Shown in pieces: positions 24,148 to 33,778 of a DNA stretch of 46,292 nucleotides. The notes beneath the pieces were generated by a model, which saw only the letters and a list, made by a program, of their open reading frames with translations, was not told the DNA's origin and searched no databases. Origin of the DNA: Mesostigma viride. Taxonomy: Eukaryota; Streptophyta; Mesostigmatophyceae; Mesostigmatales; Mesostigmataceae. Both the position numbers and the translations under genes were made by a program. How positions within the stretch are numbered: position 1 is the stretch's first letter; every line of letters begins with the position of its first letter. The stretch is from contig RPFO01000484.1 in NCBI GenBank assembly GCA_009746045.1, forward strand, positions 1 through 46,292, given 5' to 3'.

Positions 24148-24939
24148 TAGTTTCATGTCGATTCCACTGCTAAGCACCGTATGATACATGGAAGTCATAT
24201 CTATGATAAAATTGCCGGTTCTTGATGTTTGAACATTGAGATTCCCAAACGCCCGATCGCCAACCTTGTACTCAACGGCGAACACGCTCTCCGGCGTCTC
24301 TTGGTCGTACGGAATGCTTATGATGAGTGAGCACGTTTCGGAACTGGCCACGTCATCAACCTCAATTGCGTTAAATTTTGCATAGTAGGGGTCTGCCACC
24401 AGACTTTGCGACTTCCGTAAAATACCCCCGGTGTATGCTTTGAACTCTGCATTCCTAATGATTGGCAGACGAGGCGGGGCTGTGACAGGCGGTGTGAATG
24501 TGACAGAAACCTCTGTGGGCGTGTCGATGATTTGATCATCCACCATGTACGCGTTGGATGGGATAGTAAACGTCAACACGTGGTTCTGAGTGATCTGCAT
24601 CAGGTCGTAGCCTACCACTGGCTTAGTTTTTACAGTGTTGTACACGTATCCAAATGACAACTCATACCCTCCACTGACCTGTGTCATTGCCACGTTTCCA
24701 AACTCTGTGCCATTGATGCTGTATTTTACCACAATGATCCCATTTGTCATCCGCGGAGTCCATACAGGCATGAAGAATTTGCAAAAACGATTACCCGCTA
24801 TCATGGAGACGGGCACTCTGTTTACTACGCTAAGGTCCGGCCACGTCACGACGGGGACACTCATCAGCATTGTTGCGCTATCCGACATTACTCGCAGGTG
24901 CAACCCCCTCATACCTGGTACGTGTGCGATGTTCACCAT
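24148..24939 (-). pseudogene. 5' half of the retrotransposon-split fibre-like gene
   Basis: 264 codons from the ATG at 24939 (MVNIAHVPG) to the target-site duplication; beyond it the element supplies a stop two codons later. One ~130-residue repeat is complete (YSINGTEFGN ... VVGYDLM ... LTFTIPSNAYMVDD) and a second is cut just after GIDM. These units match those in 13075-14135. The remaining polypeptide could still be made, as a truncated protein. Confidence 0.85.
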
Positions 24940-24989
24940 TGTTAATGTACTCAAAGAAAGTTTTATTCTGCATCAGGTCTTTTATACGG

Positions 24990-25790
24990 TTATGCAAAGT
25001 ACCTCTCGAAGTACTGCTCAGTGCAGACCATCATGTCGAGTCCTTGCATGTGAAATTCAATCAAGTCCAGTTGTTCCTCCGCGATTTCTTTCCCGTCCCT
25101 GTCAAAAACCACAATGACCTTTGTGAGACCAGGGAAGTGGTGGCCGTACACCAGCAGCTGTCCCACAGCGTCGGTCCATCGCGCGAATTCTTTCACTTCT
25201 AGTAACATTTTGAACTTGTAGCTGACAATGTCCGCTCTCATGCCCGTGTCTCCCACTTTCACTTCGACCTTCCCTCCCACGCGCAGGGCGACACTGTCTC
25301 GCACGTCAGACTCTGAGCGCTGCGCCGACTGCCTCCCGGCGTCCTCGAACATTCTCGTGGCGAGGGTCTTCATGCACCCCTTTGGACACGCGGGGGTGTT
25401 GTAAAAGATGTCCGCCCAGTTCATGGCGGCGACGGCGAATACGGGGCTTATCCAAGCTGCCACGTGCCATACGAGCGACGTGTGCATCCAGGTCCCCTGC
25501 ATGGACGGCGTGCCCCCTTGCACTCGCTCCATCAGCTTGTCCATCCCCAAGTGGGTCTTCATCGCGTCCAGTAAGTCCTCGAACGCCTTTGTCCTTGTGA
25601 ATGTTTTGATCTTCTTCTTGCCCATGGACAGGACGTCGCAAAAGTCTTGGCCATTCACGTATCGCGTTTCCTTTGCTACTCTCACTTTGCCAGTAAGAGG
25701 GGAGTTTTCCATCTCAAAATATTGGTACTTGTCATCTTCGTGGACGACGCGAAAAAGAGGCAGCGTGGCTCTCTCAGGACGAACGTCCAT
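24990..25790 (-). CDS. KilA-N protein with a C-terminal PD-(D/E)XK-like nuclease domain
   Basis: 266 residues, ATG at 25788-25790. The KilA-N domain spans about residues 42-125 (RYVNGQDFCDVL ... GTWMHTSLVWHVAAWISPVFA). After a linker, residues ~170-250 carry D187 in MRADIVSYKF, then E198 and K200 in LLEVKEF, and Q211 in AVGQLLVYG. This is the layout of a PD-(D/E)XK nuclease core with the trailing Gln seen in several subfamilies. KilA-N would supply DNA binding and the second domain possibly cleavage. The nuclease assignment rests on motif spacing only. It lies just downstream of MCP3, in the same direction. Confidence 0.75.
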   Translation of the reverse strand: MDVRPERATLPLFRVVHEDDKYQYFEMENSPLTGKVRVAKETRYVNGQDFCDVLSMGKKKIKTFTRTKAFEDLLDAMKTHLGMDKLMERVQGGTPSMQGTWMHTSLVWHVAAWISPVFAVAAMNWADIFYNTPACPKGCMKTLATRMFEDAGRQSAQRSESDVRDSVALRVGGKVEVKVGDTGMRADIVSYKFKMLLEVKEFARWTDAVGQLLVYGHHFPGLTKVIVVFDRDGKEIAEEQLDLIEFHMQGLDMMVCTEQYFERYFA

Positions 25791-25829
25791 TGTGTGTTTT
25801 CGCGTACTGTCTAGCTAGCCGCGCGTGGC

Positions 25830-27439
25830 TTAGGAGGCGTACCGCTTTCCTCCCATCCCGTTTTGGATCTTGATGACGTTGAAGTTCTTGGCGTACACGT
25901 GGATGCATCCCGGTTTCAGCGGGCCTGTCCTCTTCAGCACTAGCTTGACGTCATCCAGCCTGGACAGATTGATAGACCCCGTTGGCTTCCACGAGTCCGG
26001 CTGCAGGCTGAACGGGATGATATAGATGCGGTCATCCCACGCGCGGTGGTGGAAGTGCGATGGCAACAGCGAGGAGAAGTAGACCGGGTCGCGCCCATCT
26101 CCGTACACGTTCTGAGAGTTCAATACCAGGTTTGCGGTGCTGAACAGATGGTTGTCCCCGAACGCCGACTCGGTGTTAGCAAACGACCAGTATCCGTTGT
26201 ATTGGGTCGTTGCGGTGCTGTCATCGCCCCACCACTCGTCCGCGCGGTAGAAGAAGATGAGCTCCTTGGTTGGGTGGTTGAACTTGAGGTCGATGGACAC
26301 CTGGTCCACGCCCGCGGTGACAAAGTGCTGGTGATGCTGGTACTCGGTCACGATGTACTCGTGGGTGTTGACGGCAAACTGCCTGCGCTCGAAGTCGTCC
26401 AGGTAGATGTACCTGCACATGAGGCGGACAGAGAGCGTGGGGGGGACGCTACCCACACACTTCTGTTGGTGGTGGTGGTGATAAAGGGCGTTGCGGCGAG
26501 GTCGTACTTCTCCGCATCGGGCACGAGTGTGTGGGGAATCGTGAAGGTGTACCCTTCATAATCATCTAGCGTGAACGAGATTGCATGGGTAGATTGGCTA
26601 ACCGTTAAAGTAGTTTTGTCCAGTTTGTCAGTGTATAGCGCGTTCTCGATGACGTAGTTGACGGCAGACAGGTCCTTCTGATCGATAATGTACTGCGACA
26701 TCTCGTCGCCGTAGATGCCGCGAAGGTACAGCGATCGAATGAGCGATCGCAGCCCGGGCAGGTCCGTGTTTTGGAAAATCGCATTCCACGTTGTGACTGG
26801 ATTGGGCTTGGTCAGACTGTAATGATTGAAGATCTTGTCAGCGGGACTGAGCTTCACCTTCACCCGCACCTCGTGGTACTGCAGGGCGATCATGGGGAGC
26901 GCGAGGCCGGGGTCGCGCGTGAAGCTGAACTCGAGAGGCAGGTACAAAAACTGCTTGTGGTCGTTGGTGTACTGCTCCTTGACGGTGCTGTTTGTGTTGA
27001 ATTCGATAGAGCCGCCGTGCTGTACGGGCATGTTCTTTACGTAGCTCTGGTGGTCAGGCCTGGAGATGACGTCCATGATATGCAGCATGTCTCCCGTGAT
27101 CCTCTCGATCTGGTACCCGCCGATGGTGAGCTCCACATAGTCGATGAGCGCGCGCCCAAAGTCTTTAATGAATGGCGAAAACTTGTTCTCCCAGTCCTTT
27201 ACAGTCCCCATCTCTACCATCAGTGTGCACTTGGTGACCAGGTCACCGGAGCGGGGGAGCTTGAACTCCACCAGCTGGCCGTAGTCGGCCGTGCCGGTGC
27301 TCTGTGTGATGATGGTGTCGTCCCACGAGAAGTTGGTGTGGCGGGGGTACACGGTCTTCCAAAAGGTCACCTCTGGGTTCACGATGGTTGCGATGTCCTG
27401 CGACCCTCGCGCATGGAGTTGCATGATCGCGGATGCCAT
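25830..27439 (-). CDS. MCP: Major capsid protein paralogue 3, frameshifted
   Basis: ATG at 27439 (MASAIMQLHARG). First jelly roll: NPEVTFWKTVYPRHTNFSW, SGDLVTKCTLMVEM, ALPMIALQYHEVRVKV. A G7 run at 26439-26445 breaks the frame immediately before the second jelly roll (LMCRYIYLDDFERRQFAVN). The rest is standard, ending KIQNGMGGKRYAS. The total length is one base short of a multiple of three; ~536 residues if repaired. The C-run in mRNA sense also has the shape of a -1 slippery site. MCP3 and MCP4 are divergent across ~100 bp. Confidence 0.9.
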
Positions 27440-27538
27440 GTTGTGATGTATAGTGTTTGCGGAGAAAAAAAATCGTTCGTGCAGTAACGCGGTTGGGGCC
27501 ACACACAAATTATCGCACGCGATGTATGATATGCGTCA

Positions 27539-29182
27539 ATGTCTCAAGACCTGAGCGCGCCGATCACCTGGCTGCATTCGAAGGGGACATTTGACGAGTA
27601 CCTTACCGCGTTGCCTGAGAAGACGTATTTCAAGCACGTGTACAGCCGTCACACTAATTACAGTTGGAGTGATGTCCAGATCAATCCCGCCAACAGGGCG
27701 GAATACGACTCGGAGGTGCGCTTCGTTGTTCCCAGGATCGGTGACCTGATCACAAAGATGTACCTGTACTTCCACGTGTCCAAGTTGAACTACGGGACAA
27801 TGGATCATGAGGTGAAAGACATGAAGTTTGTTGACGCTTCCACGATGCAGTATACCACTACAGCCTCTACTCAAAACGTAGAGATCACCGTTGCAGTGGA
27901 TGCCAGCAAGGCCCCTCGCAGCGCCCCGTTGGGCTACACGGGGGTGACCCATGATCAGTTTAACGAGTCTTGGATGCGCTCAATGGGGTACGTGTTGCCC
28001 GAAAGGGTGGAGCTGTGGATTGGCAACCAGTTGATCGACAGGACCACCGGGGACTTCATGTACGTGTGGGACTCGTTGGTGCACAACCCCTCTAACAGCG
28101 TGGTTCTCAACACCCCCGATGACAACGGAGGCGGTTTCAACATCGGCACGCAGCATGACCAGCACATCTATGTCCCTATCAATTTCTTTTTCGATGAAAG
28201 CCAGGGCCACGCCCTCCCCATCGGTGCGCTGCAGTACCACGAGATGGAGGTGCGCGTGAAGCTGAGCCCCAGGCCACTTCTCTCATCCTACTTGAAGTAC
28301 TACGAGAAGGCCACCTTTGAAACGCCACTCGCTGACAACGACGACCCTGAAAGGTGGATGGTCAAGGACGTGCCTCTCTTTTACGAGAGCACTGTCGGGA
28401 ACGGGAATCTGGTCCGCGATCCCCAGAAGCGGCTGCTCAAGGACCTGGACATTGGTGGCGACTTGAAGAAGGTGTGTCTGGTGACCCGCTATGTTTTCTT
28501 GGACTCTTTTGAACGAGAGCAGTTTCTCAGGACGCGCAATTCGTGGCTCATCACCGAGACACAGCACTTGTCCGTGCCCATCAAAACGACGGACAAGCTG
28601 TACAAGGAGATCTCGCTTGACAAGTTCTCTGGACCGTGCAAGGAGATCATTTTCTTCTACAGGGCTGCCTATCGCACTGTTAACGGGGACGCTGGCCATG
28701 TGGACAACGTCAAGTTCTGGAACTTCGAATGCAACCGGCCCATGGTCGGGAAGAAGGACCTGCGGTGGACCGCCCGGGGGTACTTGGTGCCTGGCAGGAC
28801 GGCAGAATGGGCCCAGATTGACGACACGCTATTTGACACCGCCACGTTCTCTGTCAACGGGAAGGACTTGTGGTCCCCCCCTCGCGACCCTCTGTGGTTC
28901 GGCTTCTACCTCCCCTACGAGTTCCACTCTAACGGGCCAACCAACAACTTCAACCAGAACCTGTTCGTGATGCCCTTCTGCTTCAAACCGGAGTCCACCG
29001 ACCCCAACGGCAGCATCAACTTGAGCAAGATTGATAGGGCGTCTCTAAAACTTGCGTTCAAACAGATCCCTTCCTACAAGGAGGGCGCGGTGATGTCAGA
29101 TGGACACATTCACATCTACGCCCGCACAATGAACATGTTCGAGGTTAACCAGGGCCACGGAAGAAAGGTGTTTATGACTTGA
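27539..29182 (+). CDS. MCP: Major capsid protein paralogue 4, divergent
   Basis: 547 residues, intact, on the opposite strand to the other three. The signature is altered (EKTYFKHVYSRHTNYSWSD). Core motifs: RIGDLITKMYLYFHV, ALPIGALQYHEMEVRV, and second jelly roll VTRYVFLDSFEREQFLR. C-terminus: SINLSKIDRASLKLAFKQ and MFEVNQGHGRKVFM. It lacks the ERRQFA and GMGG versions shared by MCP1-3, so it is an older paralogue and may have a special capsid position. Confidence 0.94.
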   Translation: MSQDLSAPITWLHSKGTFDEYLTALPEKTYFKHVYSRHTNYSWSDVQINPANRAEYDSEVRFVVPRIGDLITKMYLYFHVSKLNYGTMDHEVKDMKFVDASTMQYTTTASTQNVEITVAVDASKAPRSAPLGYTGVTHDQFNESWMRSMGYVLPERVELWIGNQLIDRTTGDFMYVWDSLVHNPSNSVVLNTPDDNGGGFNIGTQHDQHIYVPINFFFDESQGHALPIGALQYHEMEVRVKLSPRPLLSSYLKYYEKATFETPLADNDDPERWMVKDVPLFYESTVGNGNLVRDPQKRLLKDLDIGGDLKKVCLVTRYVFLDSFEREQFLRTRNSWLITETQHLSVPIKTTDKLYKEISLDKFSGPCKEIIFFYRAAYRTVNGDAGHVDNVKFWNFECNRPMVGKKDLRWTARGYLVPGRTAEWAQIDDTLFDTATFSVNGKDLWSPPRDPLWFGFYLPYEFHSNGPTNNFNQNLFVMPFCFKPESTDPNGSINLSKIDRASLKLAFKQIPSYKEGAVMSDGHIHIYARTMNMFEVNQGHGRKVFMT

Positions 29183-29187
29183 ATTAC

Positions 29188-29727
29188 CTACCTAACCCTA
29201 GAGTTGACGGACCACGCGGGTGCCGGATCCCTTTTGCCTCTCAGGGCCAGAAGTTCACTCGCGATACTGCCGGTCCCGCCACTCATCGCACTGGCGCCAC
29301 CGCTTCGTGCGCTGAGAGCAGGTCCCATCACCGTGGGCGCTCCCCTTGTGGGCTGAAGCGCCGCCCCCGACATGGATTGCGATTGCTGTTGGGGCGGTGG
29401 TGCAGGGACGCGCGGTGCAGCCACCCTGTTTTCTTGGTTAAGGATGATCCTGGCAAAATCCTCGGACGTGACCCGGTTGGGGAGCCGGAGAACGTCCCCC
29501 GGGGCCAAATAATGCGGATGCACATGAGGGTTCTTAAAAATGATATCGTTTGGCAGCACCCCCGCGGACCTTGCGATGGATTCCCACGTGTCCCCGATTC
29601 TCACTATATACTGCCTGGGGTCGTTCGGGTTGGTGGCTGGCACTAATGGCAGCGGGTCGGGGGGGGGTACAGGCAGGCTGGCCTCCTGCATGAATCTAGA
29701 CAAGAGTGCTTGAGCTTCTTCGTCCAT
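29188..29727 (-). CDS. LysM domain protein
   Basis: 179 residues from the ATG at 29727. A TATATT box lies shortly upstream on the minus strand. One LysM domain spans residues 40-83 (QYIVRIGDTWESIARSAG ... LAPGDVLRLP). The N-terminus is Pro-rich, and the C-terminal half is Ala/Gly/Ser-rich and disordered. No signal peptide. LysM binds N-acetylglucosamine polymers such as peptidoglycan or chitin. In a virus it could sit in the virion for surface attachment or organise capsid layers. It ends 5 bp from the convergent MCP4 gene. Confidence 0.85.
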   Translation of the reverse strand: MDEEAQALLSRFMQEASLPVPPPDPLPLVPATNPNDPRQYIVRIGDTWESIARSAGVLPNDIIFKNPHVHPHYLAPGDVLRLPNRVTSEDFARIILNQENRVAAPRVPAPPPQQQSQSMSGAALQPTRGAPTVMGPALSARSGGASAMSGGTGSIASELLALRGKRDPAPAWSVNSRVR

Positions 29728-29797
29728 GTCGTTCCTAATATATCTCGACACATACAAAAATGTGATGGTCAACGCATTTTATTAAATGGAATACAAT

Positions 29798-30213
29798 TTC
29801 TATTCCCACTATTACCAATCCACCAACATTTGATTAAAACAATAAGTGGGCAATTACAGAACCCATGAGTGAGCCTGCCACGCTGCACCCATTTCATGAT
29901 TGATTGTAGTTCTCGTTACCCTAGAAACAAACACAAAAAGAGGGAGGGGGGGCGGGACAAGAAAAAGAGACCTAGAACATCGTGCAAATGGCACTTTAGG
30001 GCGGCGTAGCCCAGGCTCGCCTCATGAGCCGTCAGCAACAGTAACTTAATTGCTACTTAACTTAACGAACTAGAAATGGCCATACAAAACTGGCCAACTA
30101 ATTCTAACTCATGGAACCGGTCCAGCCCAAGGCCCACCGTCCCGTAGTACCACTCACATAGCGGCGTTCATTCTCATCTGTTATAAAGAAACTACGTTCA
30201 GAGAACACCGATT
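29798..30213. repeat. Tandem repeat unit 1 (short form)
   Basis: The unit consists of R1 (29798-29921, 124 bp), a 35-bp G-rich filler, and R2 (29957-30213, 257 bp). R1 and R2 recur in the same order in unit 2, which directly follows (TT shared). No coding capacity. It looks like an internally deleted copy of unit 2. Confidence 0.88.
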
Positions 30214-31594
30214 CTATTCCCACTATTACCAATCCACCAACATTTGATTAAAACAATAAGTGGGCAATTACAGAACCCATGAGTGAGCCTGCCACGCTGC
30301 ACCCATTTCATGATTGATTGTAGTTCTCGTTACCCAACCCCCCTTTCCTGGTGCTTTATCTCCAAAGCTCCGCCAACCACTTTCGCTCAGTGGCTCCCGA
30401 GGCTGCCCTGCCGCAACGGTCACGACCATTACAATCGCCGGCGGCTGTAGCGAGCCTCATGCACGATAACCCTTTGCAGGGCCCCCCCAGCCTTCCACCC
30501 TCGGCCAGTAAAAGAGGGTGTTGAATGTGCACGCAAAGACAAGGAAGAAGACGCCTCGTTTAACGATCACGGACCTCCCTCAAAGGCCAGTGCCGCCCTA
30601 ACGTGACGACAACTTGTAGGACGTCACCCGATGCCACCATATCTCGATTACTGTCAACGTTGTCACCTGGGGGAGTAACTTTCCATATTTCAGGTTTTAG
30701 TTGATGAGCAGGCTCTCATCACACACCCCAGCGGCCGATAAAGCGCAAGCGCAACTGGGCCGGCCAAAATATTTGGTCCTGCCCGGCCCAGGTCCGTCTG
30801 TTAAACTGGCCCCTTAAGTCTCGGTCTGAATCGAAATATTGCATAATTCCGGAATTCGTCCCCACCACATTCCCGAGACCTCACGCACCCATAAGAGCGG
30901 ATGCTGGTAAATATTTTTCTACTTACGCGAGGGCCGACAGACTTGTCGTCCATCACAATGCCCACTAAAAGTAACCCGACCACCCTTCCTTCGGCAGTCA
31001 GCAGTCAGGAACTGCAACCCTGCTGCGACATTCCGCAGCAAAGCGGTAGGCACTGCAGCGTGGCACGGAAATCTTACTCATGGCTTCAGAGTTCCGTACA
31101 GGTGCCACGCGCAGGCAAACGCGAAGTATTTTATAGTCTCTCGTCGGCCAAGAACCCAGCTGCGGGGAGAAAACCGACGAGGGTAATTTCAATTTCTTTT
31201 TCACAGTCACGTGACTGTTCAAGCTATGTCAGTCACGCGCCATCTCTAATCGGCCACCGCCAGCCAAAAGGCTGACGCGATTAGGGCAGCATTAAATTTC
31301 TTGTAATCCGCCATACCCATACCCCATACATCCGATTACAAGAAAAAGAGACCTAGAACATCGTGCAAATGGCACTTTAGGGCGGCGTAGCCCAGGCTCG
31401 CCTCATGAGCCGTCAGCAACAGTAACTTAATTGCTACTTAACTTAACGAACTAGAAATGGCCATACAAAACTGGCCAACTAATTCTAACTCATGGAACCG
31501 GTCCAGCCCAAGGCCCACCGTCCCGTAGTACCACTCACATAGCGGCGTTCATTCTCATCTGTTATAAAGAAACTACGTTCAGAGAACACCGATT
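30212..31594. repeat. Tandem repeat unit 2 (long form), possible non-autonomous element
   Basis: R1' (30212-30335) and R2' (31338-31594) flank a ~1-kb unique core without a convincing gene. The core ends in a perfect 12-bp inverted repeat, TTTCTTGTAATC at 31297-31308 facing GATTACAAGAAA at 31334-31345, which extends into R2'. No terminal inverted repeat or target duplication is clear at the outer ends. The array separates the LysM promoter from the 3' end of the gene at 31597. Whether it is a mobile element or a structural repeat is unknown. Confidence 0.8.
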
Positions 31595-31596
31595 GA

Positions 31597-31953
31597 TTAT
31601 TTCTCCTCGCGAACCGAGACACAAAGCCTGAGTTTTCGGTTTCCAACTTGGATAACCTTTTCGACCCCCTGGTCAGGACATGATGATTTGTTGATGCCCG
31701 ACGACATGATACGGGCTATCATGTCAAACATGTCATCCGCCTCCCCAATGTGCTCGCCGCCTCCAACAAAATACTGGTCACGCACGCCTCCTGCGTGGGG
31801 ACTGTCATCCTCTTCTTCTGGCACAGCAAACACCACGTTGCCATCTTCGTCCAGAGACGCCATCCACCCTTGCTTCATTCCAGACAAGAGCACGTCAAGC
31901 AACGCCTTTTCAGAGCTCGTTGAAGTGGCTTTCTCCTTGCGGCACCTGTGCAT
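31597..31953 (-). CDS. Hypothetical acidic protein
   Basis: 118 residues from the ATG at 31953 (MHRCRKEKATS); an upstream TTG at 32010 is less likely. There is an acidic centre (VPEEEDDS) and a helical C-terminal half. No family recognised. Its stop lies three bases from the end of the repeat unit at 31594, so the insertion may have set or altered its C-terminus. Confidence 0.55.
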   Translation of the reverse strand: MHRCRKEKATSTSSEKALLDVLLSGMKQGWMASLDEDGNVVFAVPEEEDDSPHAGGVRDQYFVGGGEHIGEADDMFDMIARIMSSGINKSSCPDQGVEKVIQVGNRKLRLCVSVREEK

Positions 31954-32044
31954 CGGGCCCTTTCTTACATGTGGAATACAAAATATTTCCTCGCTTCTGG
32001 CCGCGGTCAATCACAACCTTTTTCCTTTGCCTTTATTCAAAACC

Positions 32045-32323
32045 ATGTCTAGCATCAGCCGCCTGACAGCCGATAACGTCAACATCACAAACCGCATCCG
32101 GTTCACGGCGACGGGGGACACACTCAGCAGCACAAACCCCCTGGACTTCGGCAACTTCAGGTTGTACACCACTCAGATGAAGCGAAACGGCCAATGGGTG
32201 ACCACCCTGTTTGTGCTTGAGAAAAACGGCGCGGATCCGATCACCGAAGACACCGACCCAAACTTTATAAACTACACCTTCCTCGGAGGCATTCTGTACG
32301 AAGACTCGGGCGTCTCAGTCTAA
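32045..32323 (+). CDS. Hypothetical small protein
   Basis: 92 residues, ATG at 32045 (MSSISRLTADNVNIT). It seems beta-rich and has no membrane segment. Composition is protein-like and the gene sits 90 bp before PCNA in the same direction, so co-expression is possible. Not recognised. Confidence 0.65.
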   Translation: MSSISRLTADNVNITNRIRFTATGDTLSSTNPLDFGNFRLYTTQMKRNGQWVTTLFVLEKNGADPITEDTDPNFINYTFLGGILYEDSGVSV

Positions 32324-32412
32324 ACTCCGCACCGTGTCCGCTGTCGGACGCGAGTCCTTGTCTGGACACACTCTCGCTTACAACGGAGCAAAAACACTCG
32401 CAAGGGTAGCTA

Positions 32413-33204
32413 ATGGAGTTCAGGACAGTCCAGGGGTCCTCTATAAAGTTGCTTGTGGAGGCACTAAAAGAGCTGACCAATGACGTGAACGTGCGTTTCG
32501 ACCCCACTGGCGTCCACATCACCGCCATGGACGGTTGTCACTGCGCGCTGTTCCATGTGAACCTGCAAGCGTCCAAGATCGAAGAGTACTCTTGCTCGCA
32601 GAACTTCACGGTGGGCGTGAGCCTGCTCAACCTGTACAAGCTGCTGAAGAACGTGTCCAGCAACGACGAGCTTGAGCTGCGACTCGACGCGGCAAAACAA
32701 GAGGTGATGGAGATCAACATCGTGAACAAGGTGAAGAACACCAAATGGTCCTACTCCATGAAGCTGCTGGACATCGACGAGAACACCCTCGAGATCCCCG
32801 AGAAGGAGTACTCGGTCTGCATCACCATGGTCAGCTCTGAGTTTCAAAAGATCTGCCGCGACCTGTCCGTTGTGGCCGACACGGTGAACATGAAGTGCGA
32901 GGGCAGACACATCACGATGTCCTGCTCGGGTGACATCGGCGATTGTCATCTGGAGATCGGGGAGGAGTTTCCCGAGATGGAGGTGGACGTGAAGGATGAG
33001 AAAGAGGTCATTGATGAGGTGTACTCTTTGCGTTACCTGTGCACATTTTCCAAGTCCGCCGGACTGTGCAATAGCGTGCAATTGTTCTTGAGCCATGACT
33101 ACCCCATCATAGTGAAGTACAAGGTGGGGGACTTGGGCGTGCTCATGTTTGCATTGGCGCCAAAGATCGACATGTCAACTGATGATGCATACATGGGGGA
33201 TTAG
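32413..33204 (+). CDS. PCNA: PCNA, DNA sliding clamp
   Basis: 263 residues, the usual clamp length. Two clamp domains are visible: VEALKELTNDVNVRFDPTG then ITAMDGCHCALFHVNL; and SSEFQKICRDLS, YSLRYLCTFSKSAGLCNSV. The C-terminus PIIVKYKVGD...LMFALAPKID is the classic PCNA end that borders the partner-binding pocket. The homotrimeric ring tethers the viral DNA polymerase and other PIP-box proteins. A convergent hairpin follows the stop. Confidence 0.96.
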   Translation: MEFRTVQGSSIKLLVEALKELTNDVNVRFDPTGVHITAMDGCHCALFHVNLQASKIEEYSCSQNFTVGVSLLNLYKLLKNVSSNDELELRLDAAKQEVMEINIVNKVKNTKWSYSMKLLDIDENTLEIPEKEYSVCITMVSSEFQKICRDLSVVADTVNMKCEGRHITMSCSGDIGDCHLEIGEEFPEMEVDVKDEKEVIDEVYSLRYLCTFSKSAGLCNSVQLFLSHDYPIIVKYKVGDLGVLMFALAPKIDMSTDDAYMGD

Positions 33205-33209
33205 ACTTG

Positions 33210-33242
33210 TTGTTTATTCATTCATATTCATTTAATAAACAA
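33210..33242. terminator. A/T hairpin between convergent PCNA and hypothetical gene
   Basis: A perfect 9-bp inverted repeat, TTGTTTATT at 33210-33218 and AATAAACAA at 33234-33242, with a 15-nt loop, begins six bases after the PCNA stop. It is the best of the transcript-end hairpins in the window. Confidence 0.7.
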
Positions 33243-33295
33243 TTACACTGGCAACAATCACAACAAAATGGGCGTTGAGACCAAAGCACCCTTAA

Positions 33296-33733
33296 TTACG
33301 GGTACTCGTACACCACGCCCCCGTTGGCCATCTCCCCCTTGCGCAGTTCTTGGTCGATCAGCGTTCTGTGGTTCTTAAAGTCATCATAGGGCATCGGGCC
33401 GTTGGAGTTGTCCGACGTCACGATGTACACAGTCCCGTAGAGTGAGGAGTGGTCCTCAAAATCGACAATGGTAATGTGGTCGCGCGGGTACTTGCCCTTG
33501 AGGATCGCAAAGAGCATGTTCACCGCGCGCATGTCATCATCAGACGGGGTGGACCCCGGAGGGACCTTGAATCTGAACGCGTGCAGTGCCAACACGTTGC
33601 TGGAGTTGTCAATGTCTGCATCCACCTCGCAGTAGTGGGCGCGGGTGATGGAGGGACGGTACATCCCGGCTTGGGGTTGGTGTTTGGACACCGGGCAGTT
33701 GAGCGTGATGAGACCCAGCGTCATGGTTGTCAT
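33296..33733 (-). CDS. Hypothetical protein
   Basis: 145 residues, ATG at 33733. Mixed alpha/beta prediction with the segment AVNMLFAILKGKYPRDHITIVDFED. No recognised motif. It lies downstream of VLTF3 in the same direction (45-bp gap), so it may share late expression. Confidence 0.7.
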   Translation of the reverse strand: MTTMTLGLITLNCPVSKHQPQAGMYRPSITRAHYCEVDADIDNSSNVLALHAFRFKVPPGSTPSDDDMRAVNMLFAILKGKYPRDHITIVDFEDHSSLYGTVYIVTSDNSNGPMPYDDFKNHRTLIDQELRKGEMANGGVVYEYP

Positions 33734-33778
33734 CCATTACTGTAACGCACACATTTCCCGCCCCATAAACGCAAAATG

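Noticed and set aside
30901-31275. 124-codon ORF in the repeat-unit core
   Set aside because: No good composition or homology features, overlaps inverted repeats, and lies in an otherwise non-coding unit.
31688-32323. 211-codon plus-strand ORF covering two genes
   Set aside because: Its first 119 codons are antisense to the acidic protein; the real start is the ATG at 32045.
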